This document shows, piece by piece, positions 1 through 12,700 of a stretch of DNA of 64,000 bases. The stretch spans positions 248,001 to 312,000 of the forward strand of contig JAYKAV010002927.1 of assembly GCA_035582835.1 (NCBI GenBank). Reading direction: 5' to 3'. A program made the translations under genes and the position numbers. Source of the DNA: Phoebastria nigripes (taxonomy: Eukaryota > Chordata > Aves > Procellariiformes > Diomedeidae). Every line of letters begins with the position of its first letter. Position 1 is the first letter of the stretch. The notes beneath the pieces were generated by a model. The model saw only the letters and a program-made list of their open reading frames with translations. It was not told the DNA's origin and made no database searches.

Positions 1-2571
1 AAGCTGTAAGAAATTTCGTATAATTTTAAATCTGGTGATGTCTGCTCATATATGAGCTAAGTACTCTGAGATACCAATACCTTTAAAGTGAGATACAGAT
101 TTGTTCTGGGCTGTAGAAAAGAAAATTTTGTACGTTTCAACCTAGTTTCTGAATAACAATATATTATCCTCTCAAAATTGTTAACAACCTCAGGAAAGAT
201 GGAAGTAGAATGGGATGACTTATAGGTACATACAGATATCTACGTACCTACAGCTGAGAACTTTTAGAGAAAAACACACTATTGAACTCCATATATAGAA
301 TATGCTGCTTTGTCTAACCTTTGCATAACTCTGCCCTTCCAGAATTGAGGATAATCTAGGATAGCGTTTCTGTAAGGTAGATGTTCAAGAGTTCTATCTA
401 AAATGATTTTTTTAGTTAATGAAGTTTTAGCTCCTACCAGCTTAGCATCTGTTTCAAATACACCTGTACTAACTCATCTACATTCTTTTCATTGTGCAGG
501 TAAAAATGTAATTTTTTCCTGCCTTTTCTGATTTTATTCTCCCTGTCATAGCATAGATTGATTTAGTCCTGCAGATCAAGTTGCAGTGGTTGAAGAAGTT
601 ACTGAAGCTAGTAATTGTCTTCACCCGTTAGTTACTGCCTTTCAGCAGTACCACTTTCAGGGCAATTTAAATTAAAACATTTGACTTTGCAGTGAAACAG
701 ATTAGGAACACCTAATATTGTTATTCCACTTCAACTCTGTAACCTTCTTTAGATTGGGAGTAAGTAACAGATAAAGAACATTCCAACTAGATCTGCAAGG
801 TGTATCTTTCCACGTCAGCATGATTTAACTGTAAAGCATTTTCTGGCTTTGTGATTATACAAAAGGAGCAACATGAAATAAAAATCCAATCCTGCAAGTC
901 TTCACTTATGAAAAAAGGCATTGCTCACTGGAGTAATTCAATTAACCTGAATGAGATTGCTGACATGGGTGAGAACTGGATATGCAATTTATGTAGCATA
1001 GTTACTGCACTACCTGCAGTATTTTAGTAATTCACTGACTTATTTGCAGTACTTTAGTGTTGTATTGTGCCTTGTATGGAATTGCTAAACAGGCATTCAG
1101 GAGTGATGAAAGAGTGTACTACAAACAGCCGTTTTATAAATCCATTATAATATTAAGCTCTAAATATGTAAATACGGAAGTCATCAGCAGATATTGATTA
1201 TCATTAATGGTAACACTATGGTAGCAGCATGAGTTTAATGAAACAACTGTGGTGATATTGTACAAATATATTAGTTTGACTATTATGATTTTATTTATTA
1301 ACTGTCTTGTATTTCTGTAAATATATTTCCAGCAGTTGTCACTTCACTAAAGTAATTGCCCGCATATATTCAACCTGCAGAAAGCTCTTATTTCAGGAAA
1401 GTACATTTTTGTATCCACTATTATTAAAATAAATATATTTACATTTTTTCCATGCAAAACACCAATAAAAATGTATGGGTAACAATGAAGAGTTGATATT
1501 TAAATGTTCCCCTCAAAGCAAAATTTCAGAATGGTAGCATGTTCCGTGCATACTGGAAAGCACTACTCTGTACTTTTTCTTCTCTACTAGAAGTTAAACT
1601 GAAAAACAACAAAACAGGGAAAAAACCCCTTCATATCCTGATGTTTACAGAGTGATATTTTAAACTTACAGTTCATTTCTGAGGGGAGGAAATAAAAAAA
1701 CCCCAACCATAAATATAAACCAAATTCCAGTCCCTATCCCAAATTCTTCTGTGACAATATTGATGTAAGGATTGCCTATAAATTACAATAATATAAAAAT
1801 ATTGTGTAGTCAGGTATATACATCTTCCAAACAAATAATCTTACGCTATAACAAAATCTTTTTATTATTAACAAGGTTATTAATGCTACACTGCTCGTCT
1901 CTCTCTAGTTTTGAGGATACAGAGAATTTTAGTCACACTCAAAACAAAAGTTTGTGGTTTATCTATCAAGTTTTACAAAGCAATTTGAGAATGAGTACAC
2001 AAATCGAACAGTCTAAAGGCTTCATGAAAAACTTTCCCGAATCAATTTTGAAAGTTGTGATAGTACCAGTAGATTAACTTATATCAAAAATAAGTGATGA
2101 GAATTCCTATAACCCCAGTGATAACTGCAGTGGAGTTTCTAGGGATTATGAAATAACAACAGCAGGACTCAAACAGGTTTGTCAGGAAAACTGCGGGGTG
2201 GAACTTCTTAGCATTACATTACTATGCATATTTTTATTTACTTTTTTAAAATTAAATGAAGTTTGAACCATTCTATTAAAAATATTTTTGTGTCATATTA
2301 AAGAAAATACATTAAACCATGGAAATAATAGAACAGCATTGTTATAAACCATGTTAGATAAATGCTAACATGACTTTTTGTCATGTCTTTTACTGCCGTA
2401 GATTTTCCTGAACTACTAAAGGGTATAGACATGTAATAGGTAGTGTTATGAGTTTTAACAGAAAACTGTTTTGTCTCGAAGTAGAAGAGCAACCAACAAT
2501 GACTTACAATTCTTGAACTTCTGTAGAATACACTGTTTTTAAATGGTCTTTACCTGTCTTTCTAAACAATT

Positions 2572-2607
2572 CTAGGAACAGTTTTAAACCTTTAAAAACT
2601 GTTCTAG
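2572..2607. repeat. Imperfect inverted repeat (hairpin)
   Basis: The left arm CTAGGAACAGTTTTAAA and the right arm TTTAAAAACTGTTCTAG are reverse complements apart from two one-base shifts, and they are separated by only two bases. The element is AT-rich and stands alone. No transposon ends or target-site duplication were recognised around it. It lies inside the possible minus-strand exon at 2,554-2,609, so at most one of the two readings is likely to matter. Confidence 0.55.
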
Positions 2608-4456
2608 AGCTGTAGACCTTTAAGGGGGAAAAAACCCCAACATGACTCAAGTTTTCTCTTAGATATACTGTGGAACATCTTATGCCATGGGGAAAGTGTT
2701 GTTCTTAAAGCAACCTATTTACATAGTCATAGCTGTATGTTGCCTGTCATTCGTGCCATAGCACTGATAGGAATACTATAGCAACAGTAATGCAAAGAAA
2801 AAGAGCATAAGGTACCTTCTAGCAACCAAGCATCATCCTGAAAAATTTACATTTACAAAATCAGAGTATTTCTAATGACATCCAGTATTTAATATGTCTC
2901 TCATATTTGTCTACATATCATAAATATACATACCACAAAATGGGAAAACAATATAAATACAAATCCAAAAGTGAAAGGAAAGGCTAAAGAAACTGCAAAT
3001 GGAAATGGCAGAGTCAGACAAAACACGACATTAAGAGAAATTGTCAAAAGAGAGCATGTGAATGGTAACAGATGGTAGAAAAAGTTAGAGATGAACTAAG
3101 ACAGACAGACAAGATATAAATACAAAAAGGAGAAAAGAAAGGAAGAGGTCAGAAAGGCAGTCACAGTACAGTGTGTGGAAACAGGCTTTCTTGATGACTG
3201 GAGTATAGAGGCAAAAAAAAGAAAAAGTACAGAAGGCTAAATAGAGTAGTCCAACTCTAAAGGACCTTTCATAAGCTCCAGCACTCACTAACACTTTTAA
3301 GGTGGTAAAAAAAAGTTAAGAACAAATAAAATTGTTTAACAGAAGGTAACATTAAGCTTGCCAAGTCATTTTCCCATCTTTCAAAAGAATGCAATGATGT
3401 CTGTACTACTGACTTCCATAACTAGTAAGGCAAATGGCCCAGATGGACAGGATGGAGGGTAGGAGGGGAAAAAAAACAATTTGAGATTTGCTCTCTTTCA
3501 TCTGAGTATCTATTCACTTAAATATATCTGCTTTTTGTCCAATCTACTAAATATTAATGGCACAATTTAAATATTATCATTGTTCATTATTATCTTCATT
3601 TAGCAGCTGTCAAATCATACCCTGAAAAGTAGACAGAATATAAAAACTTTAACTACCCAATGGAGTATGATGTGAAGGTAGAATCTAAATCTGTTCTTTA
3701 TANACAAGGCTCCACCTGGCCCCACCTGAGTCAGAATTCCTGTAGCTTATTACAGGACTCGACTGCTATTTTTTACTTAAGAGGATCACAGAAAAGTAGT
3801 AAATGCAGTAAAAGGTCCAGGTGTCCACTGAAAAAGCAACACTATTTCTTGATACCTGGGTTCAGATTTGACTTAGAGCAGGAATAAATAAGCTGTGGTA
3901 ATATTTTGTAACTGCTATATCAAGTTTTAGGAAAAAAGTATCTTAGACTATTTTAAAAATTTAGGAATATTACATTGAAGTCCAAAACTAAATCGATATC
4001 CAAATATTGAAATCATAATAGAGAAGAAATCCTGAAAATATCACTCCCATTCTTATCTTCATATTCTTGAACCTATTTTAATTACATGGACAAATTTAGC
4101 TAGTATACCACACTTTTTCAATACAACATCCCTTCCATTTGCTGCTAATCCGCCATGGACTCATGAAATAGGAGCATTCAAATCCCTGTGTTAAAAGTGT
4201 TTCTCAGAGCAATAGATTCCCATGGCATGGGCTCTATTTGTCAGCCAATAGTATGATTATAATGTTATTTAACTGAAGAGTGAGCTATTTGCAACTATTC
4301 CAGTTCACAAAGGCTCCCTCTGAAATGTCCATTGATAATTAAGCGCCAGAGGTTTTGAATTTCTGAATCACGTTGATATGGATTTCAACTTTATCCTGTA
4401 GACCTCAGCTGCTGGATTATTAGGTAGGATCTTTTCTGGTACTGCAGATTTTTAGT

Positions 4457-4500
4457 GTTGGGTGTTTTGGTTGTTTTTTTGTTGGTTTTTGGTTGTATTT
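4457..4500. repeat. GT-rich low-complexity tract
   Basis: The plus strand is made almost only of G and T here (blocks of TTTG, GGTT and poly-T). It resembles the tracts at 5,203-5,275 (same strand composition) and 5,927-6,003 (opposite composition). No gene function is suggested. Confidence 0.6.
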
Positions 4501-5202
4501 CTTTTTGCTCTACGTCACTAACATAGTTGAACACAGAAAAGTCTATCCTTTGTCACCACACATACCATGTTTCATTTAAGGAACTGGCTGGTTTTGATGG
4601 TGGTTAACTTTTATAAAAAGGTAGAGACTTTACTGGTATTTCTTACCTTTTTTGATGACAACAAGAAACACTACAAAGCTGCTGCCTGACAGGAATCCCC
4701 CTCATTTTTTTAAGGCCAGGCCCAAATTATAACAACCAACCTGAACTCATTTTCACACTCTATAATGTTTCAAACATAAATTATTTTGCAGCCATCAATA
4801 TTTATCCACAGGATCCACTCCCTACATAGTATATTTCATGATCATATTCAAAGAAAAAGACCTACCTCAAAGAGAAACAGACAATTTGTTATATTATCAA
4901 GGCTTTCAAATTCATTCCCTCATATGATTTTACTTTAAATCCACTAAGGGACTGATCTATTCTTTGATCTATTTTTTATTAGCATGATGGTAGCGACTTC
5001 AATGAGGTTTCTTTAATCTGATTTTTTTTTTTTTTCCCCAGTGATGAACAAAATGAAACTAGAAATTCTTATCACCAGGAGAAATCATCACCCCACATCC
5101 ATTTAAGTCAACAAAAGAATTAAGTAAGCATGAGCCACAACTTGCTTACGGTTGCATGCTCTCCCGATTCAGTCTTCACTGCTTTAGAAATAGAGTATTT
5201 TT

Positions 5203-5275
5203 AGGTTGGTGGTTTTTTTTGGTGTTTTTTGTTTGGGTGGGGTTTTTTTGTTTTTTTGTTTTTTTGGTTTTTTTA
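5203..5275. repeat. GT-rich low-complexity tract
   Basis: About 70 bases consist nearly only of T and G, with T runs of seven to eight. The first third of a 120-codon plus-strand open frame runs through it and codes only for F, G, V, L and C, so that part of the frame is not believable protein. The tract ends in a pyrimidine run followed by ATCACAG at 5,283-5,289, which resembles a splice acceptor. Confidence 0.7.
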
Positions 5276-5289
5276 CTTTTCCATCACAG

Positions 5290-5568
5290 GGGGTAAGAAA
5301 TACTCTTCACTTGAAGAAAGAAAAAGTTAATGACCAAAAGGCAGGTTCTTGCAGCCACATGAAGCAGCAGCCAAGGTGTGGAAAACAAGCAATTGATAAA
5401 AATCTTAGTGACACAGAATTCTATACTCCTGATATTAATCTGCAACTAATAGGAAGAGTGCTCATTAAAACTTGTATAAAGATGCTGGAAACAGTGAATA
5501 GAACTATAAATACACAACAGGCAGTGAGCATGCTGAATGGACAAATTGACCTTAATCACAAAGAGTAA
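5290..5568 (+). other. Open frame with coding-like composition behind an acceptor-like site
   Basis: After a T-rich tract ending in CAG the plus strand stays open for about 92 codons to a TAA at 5,566-5,568. The translation has a balanced composition, unlike the low-complexity part before it, and includes segments such as INLQLIGRVLIKTCIKMLE and VNRTINTQQAVSMLNGQ. I recognise no family. It could be the last exon of a plus-strand transcript, but no AATAAA signal was seen close behind the stop and no partner exon was found. A chance open frame remains more likely. Confidence 0.15.
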
Positions 5569-5926
5569 TTTCTTTTAATTGTTTCAAATGAATCCCTGTA
5601 AAGCTGAACTCTCTTTTTTACTAAAATAGTAAGTACAGTCCATGTTTGGGAAAATGCATCTAGCAACCACTCAGCAAATATTTTAAAAATATCCTGTAAC
5701 TGATTTCAGAAGACTGTGAGAATATGCAGTATCAAATTCATTTATATACCTGTAACACTAGGAAACAGATAGCCCTGCTATTAGCAGTGAAACAGTTTTG
5801 CACCAGAGCTGCATAGAAAGCTAAAGGTTGAGAACAGAAATCTTGGAAAAAAGGTGAAGATCTCCCTGATAAGCATGGCTATTTCCATTTTCTTAGAAAG
5901 AAACACTGGGGTACCTGAACAAATAG

Positions 5927-6003
5927 AAAAAAACCAAACAAACAAAACAAAAACAAACGAAAAAAAACCCACAAACAAAACCCAAACCCAACACACAAAC
6001 CCT
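5927..6003. repeat. AC-rich low-complexity tract
   Basis: Almost pure A and C on the plus strand (AAAC, CAAA and AACCC blocks). It is the compositional complement of the GT-rich tract about 700 bases to the left. The minus-strand open frame at 5,781-6,056 crosses it and codes for a run of F, V, W, G and L only, so that frame is not a gene. Confidence 0.7.
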
Positions 6004-8409
6004 CTATAAAGCTGCTGAATGTTACAAAATTCAAATATATATTCACTAAAATTCAATGACTTTCAAAAATAATACAAAAAATCAAGTTATTAATGGTATG
6101 ATTCGTAATGTTATTTTCTAAGTGTTTTATTTGTGTGTTTCTATACATAAATACATTTTACAAATCAAGTGAAAATTGCTCTAGTTTTGTTCCCTGAAAA
6201 CCTGTTCAGCCTCAAATCTGAAAATTAGATCTCTGCTAAAGCAAACAAAAGAAAAGTCATCCATGAACTACTGGAAAGAGAATGCAATATCACAGTAAGA
6301 ATTATGTGAAACCACATATGTGATCGTTGGATGTATTTCAACTTAAAACACATTTTTATTCATTTAAAAATGAAAGTAAATCTGATTTTAGTCACTTGTG
6401 TCAAATCCTTTGAAATGGCAATTGTCAAGATCACCTATTTCATACATAATGCATTTTGCTTTACTGCCTCGCTGCCAGTTAATAACTTTCATTATTGAAT
6501 AGTAGAAAAATACACTTCACAGTGTCTACTAAACAATTCAAGTATTTGTGAATAAGGATAGGAATATTGCTCACAGTTGAATGCCATATTGTCTATTACC
6601 TACTTATACTAAATACAATTCTGCCTAGAGTCCAGTCATACACATAACAACATTTCTTCATTCTAGAATAGCAGAAATCAGCTGCCATCTTCCATCCCCC
6701 CCCCCTTCAGTTCAAAACAGAGATGATGTAACTACACTAACTTATACTTCTCATTCAACCAAAAGTTCCATTTGTGAGAACAGTGTTCCTAAAACTTATA
6801 GAAAAAAACAACAAAACCTATATATTGCCATTTTTTCTTTTAAAAAAGTCTTGAGTTTAAAAAAAATAATAATCTTCTATTTGTATTTTGTAATTCTTGT
6901 TAAATCCAGTATATCTAGAATTTTGCACTAGTTGCATCAAATTCCTGAAGGGGGAGGGAAAAAAAAAACCAAAAACAGTTCTCCTGGGTGTCAGGATTCA
7001 TATATTAGACTTTAAATGATACTAGAACCTTACTTTTTCTATACACTTCTTTTTCAATCACTTAAACTTTTTTATTTCCATCAGTTTCTCTCTGCCTCAG
7101 CAAAACATACCCAGAGAAGGCTGAGTGTTCTGTGAAAATACTCTCACAGATTTTTGTAACAAGTTCTTACAGTACTCCAAGCCTGAAAGGAAGAGAGTAG
7201 CTGAACTTTCACCATAATTCCTGCTCAGCAAATTACCAGCATGCCTACATAAAAGAGGACCAGGAGATTACAGCAACAAAGCATGTATAAAATATGGTTT
7301 AGTATTTGTTTATTCTGACCTCCCATCAGGCTGTCTGGAAATGGACAGTGTTCCATTTCTGATGCTGTAAGGTTCGTGAAGGATCATGTTAAAACATACA
7401 AAATTCATACACTTACGCAGTCCTTAACTAATGTACTTCATTATTTACTATTGTAATTAATAACTACCTAAGCATTATATAACTTATTTTCTTGTTCCTC
7501 GGTAAAATGGGAAGAAAATAGTTCAGGCAATTTTACATTCATCCTTCCGAACACTTCACAGAAGCAAAATGCTTCCTATTCAATCTATTTCCTTCAAGCA
7601 AAAGTTTATACAGTACAGCAAAAAAGAAAATTTTAACAGTGACATAGTCTCCATGGAAGTCTTTAGACAAGAAACAGTATGTTTTTCATCCAGTGGCAGC
7701 ATAACTACTCNTTTTCATATAGGATTTTTTGTTCTTCTTAAAGATAGCTTAAACATAAATGAGATTCAAATTANAAGGTACTGGTCAAGAGTTTAAAATA
7801 TAAAATAAATCATAAAAGAGGTTTTCTATACCTTAGCGTATATCTCACCAATTAACAGCCTAATCACCATGTTTGTCCAAAATTGTCATATGTAACATAT
7901 GGATACAATACATAAGAATATGTATTTATAAATCACAAACTCAACTCTGGAATCTCTAAGAGTACCATGAACATGGAACTAATTGCATGTGTTGGAAGGA
8001 GTTTTCTCGTAATTTATGTATGGGTCCAAACAGCAGGGAAGCAATCACATTTTTTAGCTAACTGACCCTATCTAAACACACTATATGAATAAAACATTGC
8101 AGTATGTAATAGAAGACTCTCCTAAGAGAACGTGATTTGAGAGCAAGACTCTTCCAAGGGCAGAGCCAAGCCACCTGAAGATAAGTTATATTAGAATATA
8201 AAACAAAACCATAGCCCTTTTATGGAAAAAAAAACCAGAGTGAGACAAAACAGAAAAATAAGATTGTAAGTAAATGTCTCTCCACTCCCTGTTCTGGCAG
8301 GCCGGTTCCTCCCAGACAGGCTTGCCCTGACCCCAGCTAGCGTAAGGGCTTACCATTCTCTCCACAGACCCTCAGGCAGTTTCTAGGAAAACCCTTTCTT
8401 TTTCNTTAC

Positions 8410-8528
8410 CTGAAGACACAGACGGAGCCACCACCTTTAGCTTTGGAAGGTCTTGTGATAGAAATTGCGAGAAGGCTGAGGAAATACCACCGTTCACTAG
8501 CTCTATTCTCACGCCCTCGCAGCCGCAT
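8410..8528 (-). other. Candidate first coding exon of an unidentified minus-strand gene
   Basis: From an ATG at 8,528-8,526 the minus strand stays open for 39 codons plus two bases to a good splice donor (TTCAG then GTAA at 8,409-8,406; one N lies just beyond). The predicted start is MRLRGRENRASERWYF and the end GGGSVCVF. A second frame without a clear ATG is also open up to the same donor (ending LPKLKVVAPSVSSG), so the true frame is uncertain and the exon could be 5' untranslated. The GC box and E-box lie upstream in this orientation, which favours minus-strand transcription. I cannot name the gene; it would continue leftward. Confidence 0.3.
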
Positions 8529-8760
8529 TCGGCCAGGCGCGACCGAGGGCAGCACCGCAATGGCGACACCCGCCGCCCCTCGCGCTCCTCGGCGCTGGGC
8601 GCCGCCCCACGTGACGCCCCCCCCCCTTCTCGAAGCTTCCCCGGAGGGGGCGGGGCTGCCACCTTCCTCTCAGCGGGTGGTTCCTGCCTCAGCCGGCTTC
8701 CCGCCGCCGCCGCTCACCCGAGGGTTTCCCCCACTGCCTGGTGGAAAAGGGACATCTGAC
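8490..8760. promoter_or_regulatory. Small CpG island and likely promoter
   Basis: GC-rich, CpG-rich sequence stands out sharply from AT-rich flanks. Visible sites are CACGTGAC (E-box, USF or CLEAR type) near 8,609-8,616 and a GGGGGCGGGGC GC box near 8,646-8,656. An ATGGCG in a YY1-like context lies at 8,561 on the plus strand. No TATA box was seen. The arrangement suits a broad housekeeping-type promoter. A plus-strand start cannot be excluded: a proline-rich open frame runs right from the ATG at 8,561, but it looks like GC-rich chance coding. Confidence 0.6.
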
Positions 8761-8843
8761 AAGGTACCCCATCAAGTACCGTTGCCTAACAAACATAAAT
8801 AAATGGCAAATAGTAAACCTATCCGGTAGAACCTGCGGCACAG

Positions 8844-8857
8844 GTGTGTGTGTGTGT
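8844..8857. repeat. (GT)7 microsatellite
   Basis: Seven perfect GT units are visible just right of the small CpG island. Confidence 0.85.
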
Positions 8858-9114
8858 ATTATCTTCTGCATTAGGTATGCAGATGAAGAAAACGGGGGCA
8901 AAAAGAGGCTGTAATTTTTTGTAAACTTTTACATGAATAAGCACTTACAAATTCACTGCGAATTCCAGCCCAAGTTACCACAGGCTGGCCTACATAAATG
9001 CCAGTGTTTCATAGGTGCAGGTGGAGAGGTTATTCTGTGCTCCCTCTCCCAAAGCCACTTCAGTGCAATGCTGTTGGTACAGACTTTCAGTGGTATGAGG
9101 AAAAAAATCCTGTG

Positions 9115-9185
9115 TTTAGAGTCCATAAAGCACTTCGGGGATCGCTTAAAGTGAAAGGTGCTGTATACATAAAAGGTGTTAGCAA
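9115..9185 (+). repeat. Probable ancient SINE/LINE 3' tail remnant
   Basis: The segment with AAAGCACTTCGGGGATCG followed by AAAGTGAAAGGTGCTGTATA resembles the tail shared by several old vertebrate retroposons, of the type AAAGCGCTTTGAGATC, then ATGAAAGGCGCTATATAAATG. The similarity is recalled from general knowledge of such tails, not searched. Two overlapping open frames of 71-73 codons here (8,933-9,213) are therefore unlikely to be genes. Confidence 0.35.
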
Positions 9186-9569
9186 TAGCAGCTGCAGTGT
9201 AGTGTGGCTTTAGAAAAATTTTCTCTGAGGAAGAAGTGAACCACCCTGTTTTCTCTACTAACTATAGGAAATAAANGTATATAAAAGAAAATGAAAAGCA
9301 GTTTGATAAAAGATTTCTTGTGATTTATTAAGTGGGAGACCAAAAGCATCTGAGTTTGATCCCAGCTGGTTATAGTTAAAAGGACTAAGATCAAGCCTTA
9401 CTAATTCATATCTTACATTATTAAGGGCATGAATTTATCTCTTATGATATTATAATACAGAGTAAATATATATTTAAAATTCAATCAAATTCAGTAATAT
9501 CATTTGATTATTTCCTTGTGGCACAACTCTGTCTGTAGTTACCTGTTGCTCTTCTTACTGTTCTCTCCT

Positions 9570-9622
9570 TACTACATTTGTAGCTACTACATTTGTAGTT
9601 GTCTCCTTACTACATTTGCTTC
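9570..9622. repeat. Local tandem duplication
   Basis: ACTACATTTG occurs three times within about 50 bases, twice followed by TAG, and CTCCTTACTACATTTG occurs twice. This is a small imperfect tandem duplication directly left of a CR1 fragment. Confidence 0.6.
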
Positions 9623-9630
9623 AATATGTT

Positions 9631-9711
9631 CATAGAATCATAGAATCATTAAGGTTGGAAAAGACCTCTAAGATCATCAAGTCCAACCCTCACTGTTGAT
9701 ACAGTGCAAGT
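9631..9711 (-). mobile_element. CR1 LINE fragment (3' end)
   Basis: CATAGAATCATAGAATCATT followed by AAGGTTGGAAAAGACC and then ATCAAGTCCAACC is the reverse complement of the bird CR1 3' end. Its 3' tip with repeated ATTCTATG lies at the left, so the element is on the minus strand. Only the terminal 80 or so bases remain, which is the usual 5'-truncated state. Confidence 0.9.
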
Positions 9712-12700
9712 AATTAAAGATAGTAATAACAATAATAATTATATTATACTGTGTTTTCTGCAAATTTTTTTTCACATTATTTGATGTAACTTTCAAACAA
9801 AAGATGAATAGCAGATTATGCATAAATTCCAGCAAGATTTAACTTAATCCTTTATATACTGATGGAGTAGGACTGAACTTTTAATAACTCAGTATTAGAA
9901 TATGCATAACTATTAAGATATACCAACTTTTGAAAGGTGAAATCATGTAAATTTTTAAGGCATTTCTCTTACTAGTAAAAAGTATCATGCCTTATTGATA
10001 TATAAGAAAAATACTTCTTCAATTCTATAGCTTATACAGACAAAAACATAAAGTATTTTTCTCTGTTATTTTAAAAAACAAAACAAAGTGACACTGGAAT
10101 CATCTAACTGCTCGGGTAAAATACTTTCTAGTGCATAGCACCTCTTATCCTGACAGATCCCCAAACTGCTGTAGAGATTGCAAACACATGGATTGCTTCT
10201 CAAAGCACTGAAATTCTGTGCCAGGAGCACTACGCTAAAGTGATTCTGGAAAGGGGACTGAAAACTAAATTACCCAGTAGAAATGATGGAGCATAGCTGT
10301 TTAGACTTGGGAGAAAGCAGCTACCAAAATTCAGTTGGACTACTTGTACAAAAAATACTCAGTAAAAAGAGTCACAGAATTGGATGAAACAGAATTATAA
10401 GGATACTTTAAAATGTGTTACAGCAGTTTGATGTGCAGGGCCTGATTCTGTACTTTAAATTTTGTTTTACGGTATAGTAGATATGGTTTAAAAAGTGGAG
10501 GATCTGGTCAACAATTTTCTATTAAATTGATACAAAGCCCACTGAAATCAGTGGCATCTTCTGTAGGGTTTACAAAATTTGCCAGAACTATAGTCTACAT
10601 ATCTCAACAACGGAACTTTATTAAATATTTGCATAGACTGTTACGTGTCAGCATTGAATACTTAATTTTAGATTTTATTACAAATGTCAGGTCAGATCAA
10701 AATAAGCTATGCTCTTGACTGAAGCCTGCTGATGCTTAACAGAATCTCAGAAAACTTGATTTTTAAAGTTTTGCCTAGATCCATAAACTTTATAAAGATA
10801 CTATAGCTCCTTCATAGACTTGTACTCAAAATGTTGTTTGCATTTCTTCACTGCCTCCTCACTGAAACCTGTCAACAATTAGGATGAAATAAAAGGGGTT
10901 TTGTAATGTGGACAAAATATTTCTAGCTAGAAATCTGCATGTCCATTGACTCAGTGTGGCCAGCCTACTGTCAATGATGTCCAGACACAAGTGATGTGGC
11001 ATAGACTCAGGCTTATAATATAGAACTGAAAAGTTTGGGATATTATTTCTCATCCATTCTCGTTCTTCTGACATAGTGCAAGAGGATGAACAGCTTCAAA
11101 AGGTTTTTATTAGGGGGGAGGGGGAAGTCATAACTACATTAATAATGAGAACAGTGTACATCTGTATATCAGAGTCCTGTAGGTCATTGATGTTAATGAA
11201 AAAGCTTTTAAAAATCATATTGAAGCGCATTTTCTCACACAGTATCATGGGCCCATGATGCGTTTTATCATTACTGGTACACTGCACAGAACATTTTTGA
11301 AGAAAATAGAATATTAGTTCTTGAAAGTAGGAATTAAATGTGGAAAAATCTTAAAGAAATAATGTGAACAATGATTAGATTAAAGTTTCAAATAGATGTA
11401 TGTTCTTCTTCCTCTGTTTTGTCTAAAGGTCATGTCCGTACTCCACAAACCCAAGTGAAAAAACTAATTTTGCACATAAATGGAGTGACTTCACCACTTG
11501 ATAACAGCTTATTATTTAAATGTAAGAAAGATAGAAAAGAGCACAAAAATTACCACAAAACACATACCAGCCTATTAGCTGAAGTAATCACAACACAGAG
11601 AATATTTGAATAACATGGGATTGTATTAAATACTGCATCATTTGTAAGTTTTATCATGCTTCACATTCTGGTGACTTTGCCTGTGTCAGTCAACTAGAAA
11701 TGACCAAAGGTTTTTTGGTTATTTCTGGAAATTAGACATTTGTATTAGGATTGTAATAGAAATGCCATGAAAACACATCAGACTGTTCCTTTACATCAGC
11801 TAATTATGCCTCCAAATCTAAGACCTACCAAGAAAATGGATATTTTTCTTTATATGCAGAAGTTGTTTTGAATGACTTAAGCAAGAGCAACACAAGTGAC
11901 ACAAGGACATAATTATATGTTGCTTCACAAGATAGAAGAACACCAGTGATAAGATTAACTGCTCCATCCATTACTGGTATAAGAAGTAGAAATACCAATT
12001 TGTGATTAAATGAATAGAGAAAATGGTAACATTTCAAATCTTTAACCTCTGACAATGTAACTGTCAGTCAGAACTCCTAATGATTTCCAGTAAAATAGAT
12101 GCTCAGAACTTACAAAATTCAAACCTTGAGTGTTTAGTAAAGAAAACATGGTGTTCTGTTACTAAAATCTTATCAGAATTCCAGTGTTGCATTATATGTG
12201 ATATGTATCAAGTGCACTAGAGCAAATTTCCCAAAGAAAATATTCTATTCTGATACAGGAACTGGAAGTATTAAAGTATTGTGGTATTGAAAAGTAGCCA
12301 TAATTTCTATTAAAACACAATCATTAGGAACAAAATATCAGAAGGTTTAACAGGATTACTGGAATACTTTCCTGGAACTTAATGATGTTAGTCTCATGTA
12401 CTTTAAAGTANTATGAGATATTTTGATTTTTTTCAAACATGCCAGTATATAAAAAGTGTGTGACATGGTGTCTTCAGTTTGCAGGTCTATTTGCCTAATA
12501 AAATTCCACTATATTTTATGTGACGCAGTACATTACACCTATTTTCTGATATCCAGAGATGATGAATTCCTAGAGGCGGTCTAATGTCTCACAGTGATGT
12601 TTCTCTATGCGTCAGTAGAAGCGTGTATATCATCAATAGTTCATTCACTACTGCTACTACCAGCATTAGTGATGGGATTTTTTTTTTTATTGTGTGCCAC

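Larger units (their letters stand above)
1..8400. other. AT-rich stretch without an identifiable gene
   Basis: This stretch is AT-rich non-coding sequence. I see no recognisable exon series, RNA gene or full transposon. It holds low-complexity tracts (listed separately), an imperfect hairpin at 2,572-2,607, two open frames with a coding look that I cannot place (5,280-5,568 plus strand and 2,554-2,609 minus strand) and scattered A or T runs. If the minus-strand first exon at 8,410-8,528 is real, this stretch would be the first intron of that gene or would hold its next exons. Confidence 0.5.

Noticed and set aside
4640..4710. Minus-strand donor (AAAAAAG then GTAAGA) with a short hydrophobic frame before it
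   Set aside because: A stop lies directly upstream and no acceptor with a pyrimidine tract was found.
5781..6056. 91-codon minus-strand open frame
   Set aside because: Its middle is a translation of the AC-rich simple tract (runs of F, V, W and G).
8443..8802. Plus-strand 119-codon proline-rich open frame in the small CpG island
   Set aside because: Composition is that of GC-rich promoter DNA. Promoter motifs lie inside it and no good donor with continued coding was seen, though a plus-strand start at 8,561 is not excluded.
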